From Corynebacterium sp. P4-C1 (GTDB taxonomy: Bacteria; Actinomycetota; Actinomycetes; Mycobacteriales; Mycobacteriaceae): a DNA stretch of 64,000 nucleotides. The stretch is taken from the NCBI RefSeq assembly GCF_030503595.1, contig NZ_CP129966.1, forward strand, positions 496,001 to 560,000, written 5' to 3'. The position numbers and the translations under genes are program-made. Below are positions 8,015 to 15,469 of this stretch, in pieces. Under the pieces are notes generated by a model that made no database searches, was not told the origin of the DNA, and saw only the letters and a list, made by a program, of their open reading frames with translations. Position 1 is the stretch's first letter. Every line of letters starts with the position of its first letter.

Positions 8015-8920
8015 GTGGCTGAGAAACCGACCGACTCGACTCTGGTGATCATCCCGACATACAACGAGGTGGAGAACCTCCCGTTGATCGTCGGGCGCGT
8101 CCGCGAGTCGAACCCGGACGTGGACATTCTGGTCGTCGACGATAACTCCCCGGACGGCACCGGCGAGAAGGCCGACGAGATGGCCGCTGAGGACAGCCAT
8201 GTCAACGTCATCCACCGCGAGGAGAAGACCGGTCTGCTCGGCGCGTACACAGCTGGATTCGACTGGGGTCTCGAGCGCGACTACGCCGTGCTCTGCCAGA
8301 TGGACGCAGACGGCTCCCACGCACCGGAACAGCTGCCGCGCCTGCTGTCGGCTATTGACGAAGGAGCGGACCTAGTCATCGGTTCCCGCTACGTCGACGG
8401 AGGCGAGGCCGTCAACTGGCCCCGCAACCGCTACCTGCTGTCCAAGCTGGGCAACCTGTACATCTCCGTTGCCCTCGGCGATGACGTTGCCGACATGACG
8501 GCCGGTTACCGCGCTTTTCGACGCGAGGTGCTCGAGACCATCGACCTCAGCACCCTGTCGCGTAAGGGCTATATTTTCCAGGTCGATCTCGCCGACCGCG
8601 CTGTACAGGAGGGCTTCGATGTCCGCGAGGTACCGATTACCTTCGTCGACCGTGAGCTCGGCGAGTCCAAGCTCGACGCCAGCTTCGCTGGCGAATCGCT
8701 CGCCGAGGTGACCAAGTGGGGGTGGAAGCGCCGCTCCACCCAGGCCTCCGAAATGGCCACGGAACTGAGCCGACTGGGCCGTTACCAGCTCGACGAGCTC
8801 GGCGTGTACAAGATCCCGGGCCAAGTCACCCGCGCAACGCAACTCGCTGGCGACCTTGTCGAAGAGGGCCTCAAGCTGGCCAAGTACGAGTTGAAGCGCT
8901 TCCGCGACAACCGCCACTAA
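8015..8920 (+). CDS. ppm1: Polyprenol monophosphomannose synthase Ppm1
   Basis: Family 2 glycosyltransferase that transfers mannose from GDP-mannose to polyprenyl phosphate, giving the donor for lipomannan/lipoarabinomannan and protein O-mannosylation. Motifs: PTYNEVENL near 10-20, DDNSPDGTG for nucleotide binding near 45 and the DADGSH metal site near 95. The core DPM1-like domain ends at about residue 240; a further 60 residues, mostly helical and charged, follow. There is no membrane domain, so it is the soluble or peripheral corynebacterial form. The GTG start is preceded by CGGAG. It lies directly downstream of lnt, the ppm2-ppm1 operon described in Corynebacterium. Confidence 0.93.
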   Translation: MAEKPTDSTLVIIPTYNEVENLPLIVGRVRESNPDVDILVVDDNSPDGTGEKADEMAAEDSHVNVIHREEKTGLLGAYTAGFDWGLERDYAVLCQMDADGSHAPEQLPRLLSAIDEGADLVIGSRYVDGGEAVNWPRNRYLLSKLGNLYISVALGDDVADMTAGYRAFRREVLETIDLSTLSRKGYIFQVDLADRAVQEGFDVREVPITFVDRELGESKLDASFAGESLAEVTKWGWKRRSTQASEMATELSRLGRYQLDELGVYKIPGQVTRATQLAGDLVEEGLKLAKYELKRFRDNRH

Positions 8921-8948
8921 CCGCTAGCCACTGGCCGCTAGCCGCTGG
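8921..8948 (+). repeat. Tandem 14-bp duplication downstream of ppm1
   Basis: Two copies of CCGCTAGCC(A/G)CTGG, 8921-8934 and 8935-8948, differ at one base. They begin immediately after the ppm1 stop codon and precede its terminator. This looks like a recent replication-slippage duplication; no function is apparent. Confidence 0.7.
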
Positions 8949-8971
8949 ACATCAGCCACTAAAGGCACGCC

Positions 8972-9009
8972 AAAAGCCGGCAGGAATTTGTTTCCGTGCC
9001 GGCTTTTTT
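8972..9009. terminator. Bidirectional Rho-independent terminator between ppm1 and rbpA
   Basis: Stem AAAAGCCGGCA / TGCCGGCTTTT with a loop of about 14 nt, followed by a run of six T on the + strand and preceded by AAAA, so it can stop both ppm1 and convergent rbpA transcription. Confidence 0.9.
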
Positions 9010-9046
9010 GGTGCGGGGAAGTAGGAGAGGGGACGGCGATAAGCGA

Positions 9047-9430
9047 CTAGCTACCGTTCTCCTGCGCTTCCTTCTGCTCCTTCGCAATGCGGGCAGCGGC
9101 GCGGCGGCGCTTGCGGAGCTGCTCCAAACGCTCCTCGAGAAGCTCATCGAGCTCTTCTAAGCTGCGGCGCTCACGGAGCATGTCCCAGTGGGTGCGTGGC
9201 GGTTTCACCGGCTTCGACTCAACACCTTCACCCTCCATGAGGGTGCCCACCTGGCCGTTCTTGCACGGCCATTCCTCGGGAATTTCGGCGTCGTCGGCGA
9301 ATGGAATCTCGTAAATCTCGCCGTTCGGGGTGCGGTATTTCGCCATCCTGCGCGGCGCGAGATCGTGGTCGCGATCCGTCTCGTAGCTCACTGCGCCCAT
9401 GCGGCTACCACGTAGCACCCGATCAGCCAT
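9047..9430 (-). CDS. rbpA: RNA polymerase-binding protein RbpA
   Basis: RbpA is an actinobacterial RNA polymerase partner that stabilises the sigma-A holoenzyme and promotes open-complex formation. The 127-residue protein is typical: N-terminal tail MADRVLRGSRMGAVSYETDR, core domain with YRTPNGEIYEIPF, a basic linker (KPVKPPRTHWDML) and the sigma-interaction domain RRSLEELDELLEERL, ending in a basic helix. The core has a single Cys, so no zinc site, as in other corynebacterial and mycobacterial RbpA. A GAAGGGAAAG ribosome-binding site lies about 10 nt upstream of ATG 9430. The gene converges on ppm1 as in Mycobacterium. Confidence 0.95.
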   Translation of the reverse strand: MADRVLRGSRMGAVSYETDRDHDLAPRRMAKYRTPNGEIYEIPFADDAEIPEEWPCKNGQVGTLMEGEGVESKPVKPPRTHWDMLRERRSLEELDELLEERLEQLRKRRRAAARIAKEQKEAQENGS

Positions 9431-9492
9431 GCTGCATCTTTCCCTTCGTTGTGAATAATCGTCGCGAGCCTAAAGTATAACGGCCAACAGTT

Positions 9493-9520
9493 CTAACGCG
9501 CCGACTGCATCGATTGTTCC
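9493..9520 (-). promoter_or_regulatory. Candidate SigH-type promoter upstream of rbpA, plus a nearby TATACT element
   Basis: On the minus strand GGAAC (9520-9516) is followed by 17 nt and CGTTAG (9498-9493), resembling the SigH/SigR pattern GGAA-N18-GTT. A separate sigma-A-like -10 TATACT lies a little closer to the gene (about 9475-9480). rbpA is known to be under SigR control in Streptomyces; control here is inferred from the motif only. Confidence 0.35.
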
Positions 9521-9559
9521 GTGGAATCCGCCGCGGGGCGGATAAGATGAACCGCGACC

Positions 9560-9880
9560 ATGAACCAAGCAACCGACACGGCGCCGACCTTCCAGTACTG
9601 CGGCAAGGAGATTCAGCTCACACCTGGGCGTGGGCGGCCGCGGAAGTACTGCGGCGACTCATGCAAGCAGCGCGCCTACGAACTGCGGCACGCAGCGCCG
9701 AAAGGTGCCCGGACCACGCGCAAGCTGCAGGGAGACACACTGAAGGACAAGCTGTTCGAGATCCGGTGCGCCGCCGAAGACATCGCGATTGCGTCCAGTG
9801 AGGGCGCGGATGCCGACGAGATTCAGTCTCTGTGCGATGAGCTGGTTACGATGGCTAAGAAGCTCGAGAGGCTCCAATAA
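9560..9880 (+). CDS. Small Cys-containing (zinc-finger-like) protein of unknown function
   Basis: A 106-residue protein with no assigned function. The N-terminal half has a short Cys cluster, YCGKE (Cys14) and RKYCGDSCKQRAYE, which resembles the GRPRKYCSDxCRQRAY element recurrent in small actinobacterial proteins and could bind one zinc ion with three Cys plus another ligand. The second half is a charged, probably helical region. The start ATG 9560 lies 11 nt after a TAAGAT element and lacks a clear ribosome-binding site. It is divergent from rbpA and precedes the YceI gene by 59 nt. A nucleic-acid role is a guess from the Cys and Arg content. Confidence 0.7.
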   Translation: MNQATDTAPTFQYCGKEIQLTPGRGRPRKYCGDSCKQRAYELRHAAPKGARTTRKLQGDTLKDKLFEIRCAAEDIAIASSEGADADEIQSLCDELVTMAKKLERLQ

Positions 9881-9939
9881 CGCAATAACGCGCGCCGGAC
9901 GCACACACGGGCCGGCATTCAAGGCAGAGAGGGATACTC

Positions 9940-10638
9940 ATGCGCAACCGCAACCAGAAACTCATTGTCTTCGGCGGCGCTGCGGTCATTGCCGTGCTTG
10001 CGCTTTTCGCGTTGGTTCCGCTGGCCATTTCGTTGTTCTCGCACCCAGGCGTGAAAACGGAGGGCATTGACGCGGACGGCGCCAAGCCGGCAGCGACGGA
10101 TGTGGACGGAACGTGGGTGGTGTCCGCCAAGCCCGGCAAGAACGTCACGTCCGCCGGGTTCACGTTCAACGAGTTGCTGCCTGGTGATGCGAGAACCACA
10201 TCGGGCTCGACCCAGGATGTCGACGGCGAAATGACCATCGAAGGCGGCAGGTTGACCGCCGGTGAGGTGACCGTGGACATGACTAATATCGTCACGGATA
10301 AAGATGTGCGTGACGAAAATGTGCGAAGGAAGATCCTTCACACGGAGGAGTACCCGGAAGCCACATTCACCCTCACTGAACCCGCGGACGTGTCGCAGCT
10401 CCCGGATGACGGCACCGTCGGCACCGTGACGCTCACCGGCGACCTGACTATCCACGGACAGACCAACAGCATCACCCAGGATTTCACCGCGTTGCGTACC
10501 GGAGAGACAGTGATCGTCCACGCCGACATTCCGATCAGCCGCGCGGACTACGGAGTGGAGACGCCGGAGTTCGTTGCCGCCAAGATCGACGAGAACGGCG
10601 AAGTGAATATCCGCCTGAAACTGGAAAAGAAGGACTAG
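9940..10638 (+). CDS. YceI family protein, membrane-anchored
   Basis: A 232-residue protein with an N-terminal transmembrane segment (about 12-32: VFGGAAVIAVLALFALVPLA) and a YceI/lipocalin-like domain (about 55-230). YceI marks include GTWVVS near the start of the domain, EGGRLTAGEVTVDMTNI, VRRKILHTEEYPEATFTL and LTGDLTIHGQT. The family binds polyisoprenoid lipids such as ubiquinone precursors in crystal structures; here it would face the cell envelope. An AGAGGG ribosome-binding site precedes ATG 9940. Ligand unknown; proximity to ndh is suggestive of a quinone link but proves nothing. Confidence 0.85.
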   Translation: MRNRNQKLIVFGGAAVIAVLALFALVPLAISLFSHPGVKTEGIDADGAKPAATDVDGTWVVSAKPGKNVTSAGFTFNELLPGDARTTSGSTQDVDGEMTIEGGRLTAGEVTVDMTNIVTDKDVRDENVRRKILHTEEYPEATFTLTEPADVSQLPDDGTVGTVTLTGDLTIHGQTNSITQDFTALRTGETVIVHADIPISRADYGVETPEFVAAKIDENGEVNIRLKLEKKD

Positions 10639-10712
10639 GCGGGCCACGGGCTAGCGGCGCATGTGCGGGCCATTGCGCCCGTGTTCGCCGCATCCACCCA
10701 TAGCCCATTATC

Positions 10713-10749
10713 CATTACTGTCCGATAATGTACATTATGTCAAGTAATG
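10713..10749. repeat. Nested palindrome between convergent yceI-like and CFA-like genes
   Basis: A 14-bp perfect palindrome ATAATGTACATTAT (10725-10738) is enclosed by a second inverted pair, CATTACT (10713-10719) and AGTAATG (10743-10749). The element is strongly AT-rich against its GC-rich surroundings, has no T-tract, and lies in a 174-bp gap between two gene ends. It could be a protein-binding site or the remains of a small mobile element. The rest of the gap (10639-10812) shows only weak hairpins. Confidence 0.6.
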
Positions 10750-10812
10750 TTCGCGGGAGACGCGCCCTAGTTTTCTGCCGGCCCGCTCGCTCCCCGGGCT
10801 GCGGCTCTGCCG

Positions 10813-12141
10813 CTACCTGACACCATGTCGGTGCCGGTGCATCAACGTCACCTGCACAACATCGAGCATGCTGGCGTGCGCCATTGCCTCCCGCAGCGCG
10901 AGCTGCCACATCCACAGACGTCGGTACACTGCGTCGAATCCGTCGGCGGCCGCCTCACGCAGCTGGCTTTGGAAGACGGTGCGCTCATGCCGCAGCGACA
11001 ATTCAAGGTGGTCTGGCGCGTGGGTCTGCGCGACAATGCGGAGTCCGCTGCGCGTATCGACGCTTTTGCGAAGTTCGTCGACCGTCCGGTAATTCAGAGT
11101 TGGCCAAATATAAGCGCGCAGCGATTCCAGCGCCGATTCAGCGGGCGGGGTCAGCTTCCCCGTCGACACGACGGTTTGGAGGGCGGCGCGGCCGGAGCGG
11201 GCCAAGAGGTCGTCGATAAGCGCGAAATAGCGTGCTTGCAGGTCCGTCGGCATCGTTTCCAGGTGCTCCGCCGAGACAACAGCGTCGTAGCGCGCTTTTC
11301 GACGCTCCATGCCCCGCAGCAACCCCTCCACCACATTGAGGTGCACTGCGTCTTCTGCCCCGCCGAGTGTGAGACGTTCGCGCACGGCGCGCAGCATTCC
11401 CGGATCAGTGATCACGGAATCCACGGTGGCGCGGCGTGCGGCCGCCGCGATCGCCACAGCCCCGCCCGATGACGGCAGCTCGGCGAGGTGGGTGCCGGGG
11501 CGGACGGCGGCGGCGTTGAGAAGCATGTCCACGCTCCTCGCTTGCGCATCCGCGAGATCCAGCTTCTCCGTCTCGAGCGGCGCGCTGAAATTTGTCTCCG
11601 AAACGAAATAGTTCTTCGGTTCTCGCCCGCGGCCCGCACCCGGCGAATGCGATTTCACGCTCACGCGCTCCATCGTCGGAACTCCCGTGGCGAAATGGCC
11701 CGCGAACGCGCTCATCCCGTCGCCCGAGAACCTCGCGACGAGCTCCGGCGGCACCTCGCCGCCGCTGTATCTCCCGTGACTCGCGAGCTTCGTCTTCGGG
11801 TTGTACTCCACACGGAGCAACGCGCCGAGCACTTTGACCAGATCCTCGGGAGTCTCCGTGCGCCACTCTCCCGCCATATACCCTTCAGCGAGACCGATCC
11901 ACCCGTTCGCGGCGATGCGGTCGAACAGCTCCGCGTGGTCGACAGTGAGATCCGGGGAACTATCCGGGTCGAGCTCGAGGCCCGCCTTGGCGCACGCGGC
12001 CGCGAACTGCGCCTCCGCGTGCCGGGCCCGGAGTCCCAACAAGCGGACCGACGGCAACGCCACGATATTCGGCCACTGGTCAGCGTCGACCGTACGTAAG
12101 TGCATGGGGATCGCGGGGTTGTCGGACACGCCGTCTACCAT
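10813..12141 (-). CDS. Cyclopropane-fatty-acid synthase-like protein with degenerate SAM-binding loop
   Basis: A 442-residue protein matching the whole length of the CFA-synthase / UfaA1 family. Family marks: GWIGLAEGYMAGEW (about 77-90), YFVSETNFSAPLETEKLDL before the methyltransferase domain, AYIWPTLNYRTVDEL and the C-terminal helix pair with RRLWMWQLALREAMA. However, the glycine-rich SAM loop, normally LDIGCGWGG in this family, reads LAELPSSGG. The protein may therefore be catalytically inactive, a regulatory or structural paralogue, or unusual in cofactor binding. It is divergent from ndh, with the start at ATG 12141. It contains one iterated word (11211-11221) read as LID. Confidence 0.72.
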   Translation of the reverse strand: MVDGVSDNPAIPMHLRTVDADQWPNIVALPSVRLLGLRARHAEAQFAAACAKAGLELDPDSSPDLTVDHAELFDRIAANGWIGLAEGYMAGEWRTETPEDLVKVLGALLRVEYNPKTKLASHGRYSGGEVPPELVARFSGDGMSAFAGHFATGVPTMERVSVKSHSPGAGRGREPKNYFVSETNFSAPLETEKLDLADAQARSVDMLLNAAAVRPGTHLAELPSSGGAVAIAAAARRATVDSVITDPGMLRAVRERLTLGGAEDAVHLNVVEGLLRGMERRKARYDAVVSAEHLETMPTDLQARYFALIDDLLARSGRAALQTVVSTGKLTPPAESALESLRAYIWPTLNYRTVDELRKSVDTRSGLRIVAQTHAPDHLELSLRHERTVFQSQLREAAADGFDAVYRRLWMWQLALREAMAHASMLDVVQVTLMHRHRHGVR

Positions 12142-12197
12142 AGACCGACGGCAGCCCGCCTCATGGGAGCCACGGCGCGCCGAGTTTCGAAACCGGC

Positions 12198-12239
12198 GTA
12201 TGATCTCATGGCGGATAAGCGTGCAATTGCTACAAGGAG
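12198..12239 (+). promoter_or_regulatory. ndh promoter -10 and ribosome-binding site
   Basis: TATGAT at about 12199-12204 is a good sigma-A -10 element, giving a leader of roughly 38 nt. AAGGAG lies about 10 nt before ATG 12249. The 107-bp gap also holds the upstream region of the divergent CFA-like gene. Confidence 0.55.
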
Positions 12240-12248
12240 TACAGATAA

Positions 12249-13649
12249 ATGTCCGATAAGCCTTACCGTCCAGCGGGCAACCGCCACCACGTCGTCATCA
12301 TCGGTTCCGGCTTCGGCGGGCTTTTCGCGGCTCGCGAGCTTGACGGCGCCGACGTGGATGTCACGTTGATTAGCCGCACCAACTTCCACCTCTTCCCGCC
12401 GCTGCTGTACCAGGTGGCAACGGGTCTTCTGTCCACCGGCGAGATCGCGACCTCGACCCGCCAGATTCTGGGCAAGCAGAGCAACACGGACATAGTGCGC
12501 GGCGACGTCACCGACATCAACCTCGACGGCCAGACCGTCACCTTTGAAGAGGGCGAGTTCACCCGCACCTACGAGTACGACTCCCTCATCGTCGCCGCCG
12601 GCGCCGGCCAGTCCTACTTCGGCAACGACCACTTCGCTGAGTTCGCTCCGGGTTTGAAGACGCTGGACAACGCCCTCGAGATCCGCTCCCGTCTCGTCAC
12701 CGCCTTCGAGCGAGCCGAGGTTGTCGAGGATCCGGAAGAGCGCGAGCGCCTGCTCACCTTCGTCATCGTCGGCGCAGGCCCGACCGGTGTGGAGCTCGCC
12801 GGCCAGGTCGCCGAGATGGCGCACCGCAGCTTCCGCGACGAATACTCCAATTTCCGCCCGTCCAGCGCCAAGATCATTCTTCTCGACGGCGCACCCCAGG
12901 TCCTTCCGCCCTTCGGCAAGCGCCTCGGCCGCAAGGCGCAGCGCGAGCTGGAGCGCCTCGGCGTGACCGTCCGGCTCAACGCGATGGTCACCAACATCGA
13001 CGAGAACTCGGTCACCTACAAGGACATGAAGACCGAGGAAGAGACCACGATCGACTCCTACACCAAGATCTGGTCCGCCGGTGTCGCCGCTTCCCCGCTG
13101 GGCAAGACGATCGCCGAGCAGGCAGGCCTCGAGGTCGACCGCGCAGGCAAGGTCCCGGTGAACAAGGACCTCTCCGTCGGCGAGCACCGCAACGTCTTCG
13201 TCGTCGGCGACATGATGAGCCTCGACCGCCTTCCGGGCTTGGCACAGGTAGCTATCCAGACCGGTGAGTATGCCGCGAAGGCCATCAAGGCCGGCGTTGA
13301 AGAGGACCAGCAGCCGGACCAGCGCGAGGACTTCTCCTACTTCGACAAGGGCTCCATGGCGATCGTCTCCCGCTTCCACGCTGTCGTGAAGATGGGCAAA
13401 GTCGAAATCGCCGGCTTCCTCGGCTGGATCATGTGGCTGCTCGTCCACGTGTCCTTCCTCGTCTCCAAGCGCAACCGCGTCGTGTCCATGTTCACCTGGA
13501 CGCTCAACGCGCTCACCCCGAAGCGCTACAACCTGCCGACCACCCTCCAGCAGATGCACGCCCGCACTGCCCTGCTGAACCTAGGCAAGGAGTCCGGCAA
13601 CAACACCGAGAAATACTCCGAGCTGCGCGACACCAACGGGGAGAACTAA
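12249..13649 (+). CDS. ndh: Type II NADH dehydrogenase
   Basis: Non-proton-pumping NADH:menaquinone oxidoreductase, the main NADH entry to the respiratory chain in corynebacteria, which lack complex I. The protein has 466 residues. The FAD-binding motif GSGFGG is at about 19-24, and the second dinucleotide fold GAGPTGVELAG (about 174-184) binds NADH. VFVVGDMMSL is the conserved FAD site near the C-terminus of the core. The C-terminal region has a hydrophobic segment (IAGFLGWIMWLLVHVSFLV) for membrane attachment. A strong ribosome-binding site supports ATG 12249. Confidence 0.95.
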   Translation: MSDKPYRPAGNRHHVVIIGSGFGGLFAARELDGADVDVTLISRTNFHLFPPLLYQVATGLLSTGEIATSTRQILGKQSNTDIVRGDVTDINLDGQTVTFEEGEFTRTYEYDSLIVAAGAGQSYFGNDHFAEFAPGLKTLDNALEIRSRLVTAFERAEVVEDPEERERLLTFVIVGAGPTGVELAGQVAEMAHRSFRDEYSNFRPSSAKIILLDGAPQVLPPFGKRLGRKAQRELERLGVTVRLNAMVTNIDENSVTYKDMKTEEETTIDSYTKIWSAGVAASPLGKTIAEQAGLEVDRAGKVPVNKDLSVGEHRNVFVVGDMMSLDRLPGLAQVAIQTGEYAAKAIKAGVEEDQQPDQREDFSYFDKGSMAIVSRFHAVVKMGKVEIAGFLGWIMWLLVHVSFLVSKRNRVVSMFTWTLNALTPKRYNLPTTLQQMHARTALLNLGKESGNNTEKYSELRDTNGEN

Positions 13650-13710
13650 ACCTTCTCCTCCCCCTCCACCGCCCGCTCGGGCTCTCGGTGCACGCTTCGC
13701 GGCGGGCTAG

Positions 13711-13810
13711 GCGTATGATCTATTAAGTTCACCGCTGGGCTGGCGTGATTCGTCGATATGCGAATGCGCGAGCCCAGCTTCCTGCCGAGTCTGTGAAAAA
13801 GGGGGTCGCT
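13711..13810 (+). promoter_or_regulatory. corA promoter and structured leader
   Basis: A -10 element TATGAT (about 13713-13718) precedes a leader of nearly 90 nt. Its main feature is a long stem-loop at 13734-13778: outer arms GCTGGGCT and AGCCCAGC are perfectly complementary, and inner arms ATTCG and CGAAT continue the helix. No T-tract follows, so it is not a simple terminator. AGGGGG before ATG 13811 is the ribosome-binding site. A cis-regulatory role in a Mg2+ transporter leader is inferred; it does not match the M-box. Confidence 0.5.
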
Positions 13811-14884
13811 ATGCCGCCGAAACTACCTCTGCCCCGTAACAAGGCTAAATCGCAGGCGAAGCAAGACCAGCGGCCCGTCCCAGTGCCCGTCGAGCGGTCC
13901 GTCGACTTCTGCCGCGTCTTCGTCGAAGGCAACGCCCTGCCCGGGTCCATGCACTACACCAGCGCCATGGAGCGCGTGAAGCAGGCTGAAAACGGCTATG
14001 TGTGGCTCTCTCTGCACGAGCCGAGCGCTGAGCAGATGGAGCGCGTGGCGGCGGAATTCGGCATCCACGACCTCATTGTCGAAGATGCCGTGACGGCGCA
14101 CCAGCGCCCCAAGGTGGAGCGCTACGGCGAGCAGCTCTTCATCGTCATCCGCACCGTCGTCTACCGTGACGACGAGGAAGTCTCGGACCTCCGCGAAATC
14201 ATTTCGACCGGTGAGGTGCAAATGCTCGTCGGCGAGGATTTCGTGATCACCATCCGCCACGACGCTCAACTGCCGAACCTGACGCAGGAGCTTATCGAGG
14301 ACCCGGAAATCTCCTCGCTCGGCCCGGCGGCCGTGGCGTGGAAGGTCGCGGACCACATCGTCGAGAACTATATGAAGGTCACGACGTTCCTCTCCAGCGA
14401 TGTCGACGAACTCGAGAACGAAGTATTCACACCGCGGCAGCTGATCAACATCGACAAGATCTACATGTACAAGCGTGAGGTTCTGGAGATGCGCCACGCC
14501 ACCGACCCGCTGGGGCCCGCGCTGCGTTCCGGCCTCACCCTGCACAAGGATCTGCTGAGCAAGCCGATTCGCTCGTACCTGCGCGACGTGCAGGACAACG
14601 CCATGATTGTCAGCGACAACGTGTCCGCTTTCGATGAGCGGCTTTCATCGCTTCTCGACGCCTCCGTGGCCAAGGTCTCCATGCAGCAGAACTCCGACAT
14701 GCGCACCATCTCCGCTGTCGTCGGCATGGCCGCGCTCCCGACGATGATCGCCGGCGTGTACGGCATGAACTTCGAGAACATGCCCGAACTCGGGTGGCGG
14801 TACGGCTACCCAGTCGTGCTGGTGGTGATGTTCGCGTCGATCCTGGGCATGTACTGGTGGTTCCGGAAGAACCATTGGCTCTAG
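13811..14884 (+). CDS. corA: CorA family Mg2+/Co2+ transporter
   Basis: Pentameric divalent-cation channel of the CorA family, 357 residues from ATG 13811. The large N-terminal cytoplasmic domain (about 1-285) is followed by two transmembrane helices. The first ends with the diagnostic YGMNFENMPEL, the GMN motif at the pore mouth, and the second is PVVLVVMFASILGMYWWF with the basic C-terminal RKNHWL. The frame extends upstream to a GTG at 13745, but that start lies inside the leader hairpin, while AGGGGG sits correctly before ATG 13811. Expected to import Mg2+. Confidence 0.92.
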   Translation: MPPKLPLPRNKAKSQAKQDQRPVPVPVERSVDFCRVFVEGNALPGSMHYTSAMERVKQAENGYVWLSLHEPSAEQMERVAAEFGIHDLIVEDAVTAHQRPKVERYGEQLFIVIRTVVYRDDEEVSDLREIISTGEVQMLVGEDFVITIRHDAQLPNLTQELIEDPEISSLGPAAVAWKVADHIVENYMKVTTFLSSDVDELENEVFTPRQLINIDKIYMYKREVLEMRHATDPLGPALRSGLTLHKDLLSKPIRSYLRDVQDNAMIVSDNVSAFDERLSSLLDASVAKVSMQQNSDMRTISAVVGMAALPTMIAGVYGMNFENMPELGWRYGYPVVLVVMFASILGMYWWFRKNHWL

Positions 14885-14918
14885 AGACACGTCGGGTCTA
14901 GAGCCGCGGTCCCTTCTT

Positions 14919-15353
14919 TTAGGAGTCCAGAACCATCGTCCGCAGCGTGCTGACGGCGACGAGCTTGCCTTCCTGCCGCATCTCCGTGCGCCACAGCTGG
15001 GTGCGCCGTCCGACATGCACTGGAGTGACGTCCGCCTCGATGACACCGTCGGTGACGCTGCGCAGGAGATCGGTGCTGTTGTTCATTCCGACGACCGGGG
15101 CACCGGCGGCGAGGTAGCCGGCGAACGACCCCATGGTCTCACCGATGGAGCAGAAAACTCCCCCGTTGACCACGCCGGCGGGCTGGTGGTGCTTCGGTTG
15201 TGCCTCGACCTCCGCGACGATCTTCTCGGGGCCGAACGCCGTGAATTTCAGGCCGATAAATGAATCGAATTCGGTGCTGGCGGCGTTGAGCGCGGCGAGT
15301 TCCTCATCGTTGAGTTGGCGGTTCTGCAGGTGCTTGAGGTCGTTGATATCCAT
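14919..15353 (-). CDS. PaaI-type hotdog-fold thioesterase
   Basis: Acyl-CoA thioesterase-like protein of 144 residues from ATG 15353. The hotdog signature is KHHQPAGVVNGGVFCSIGETM, with the HxPAGxxNGG active-site loop, followed by GMNNSTDLLRSV and TPVHVGRRTQLW. It probably hydrolyses a small or aromatic acyl-CoA; substrate unknown. It is divergent from gnd, as in Mycobacterium where a similar gene lies beside gnd1. The frame continues upstream to 15488, but that would run through the gnd promoter. A -10 element TAAAGT (15362-15367 reversed) lies 8 nt before ATG 15353, consistent with leaderless translation. Confidence 0.82.
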   Translation of the reverse strand: MDINDLKHLQNRQLNDEELAALNAASTEFDSFIGLKFTAFGPEKIVAEVEAQPKHHQPAGVVNGGVFCSIGETMGSFAGYLAAGAPVVGMNNSTDLLRSVTDGVIEADVTPVHVGRRTQLWRTEMRQEGKLVAVSTLRTMVLDS

Positions 15354-15456
15354 AGAAACTGACTTTAGCAACGAAACTAGACCAAATTGCCGGACTCTGG
15401 AAACAGCGGCAGGAAATTCCTTGCGGAGGTTGCCTCCCAGGCGTTTACCGCGTGCG

Positions 15457-15462
15457 TATGCT
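15457..15462 (+). promoter_or_regulatory. -10 element of leaderless gnd promoter
   Basis: TATGCT followed by 7 nt and ATG 15470. This favours ATG 15470 over the upstream GTG at 15452. Confidence 0.5.
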
Positions 15463-15469
15463 CGAGGGC

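Noticed and set aside
9514..9801. Alternative frame overlapping the small Cys-rich gene
   Set aside because: The other frame has the conserved Cys/GRPRKYC element and natural codon use; this one is Arg/Ala-rich noise.
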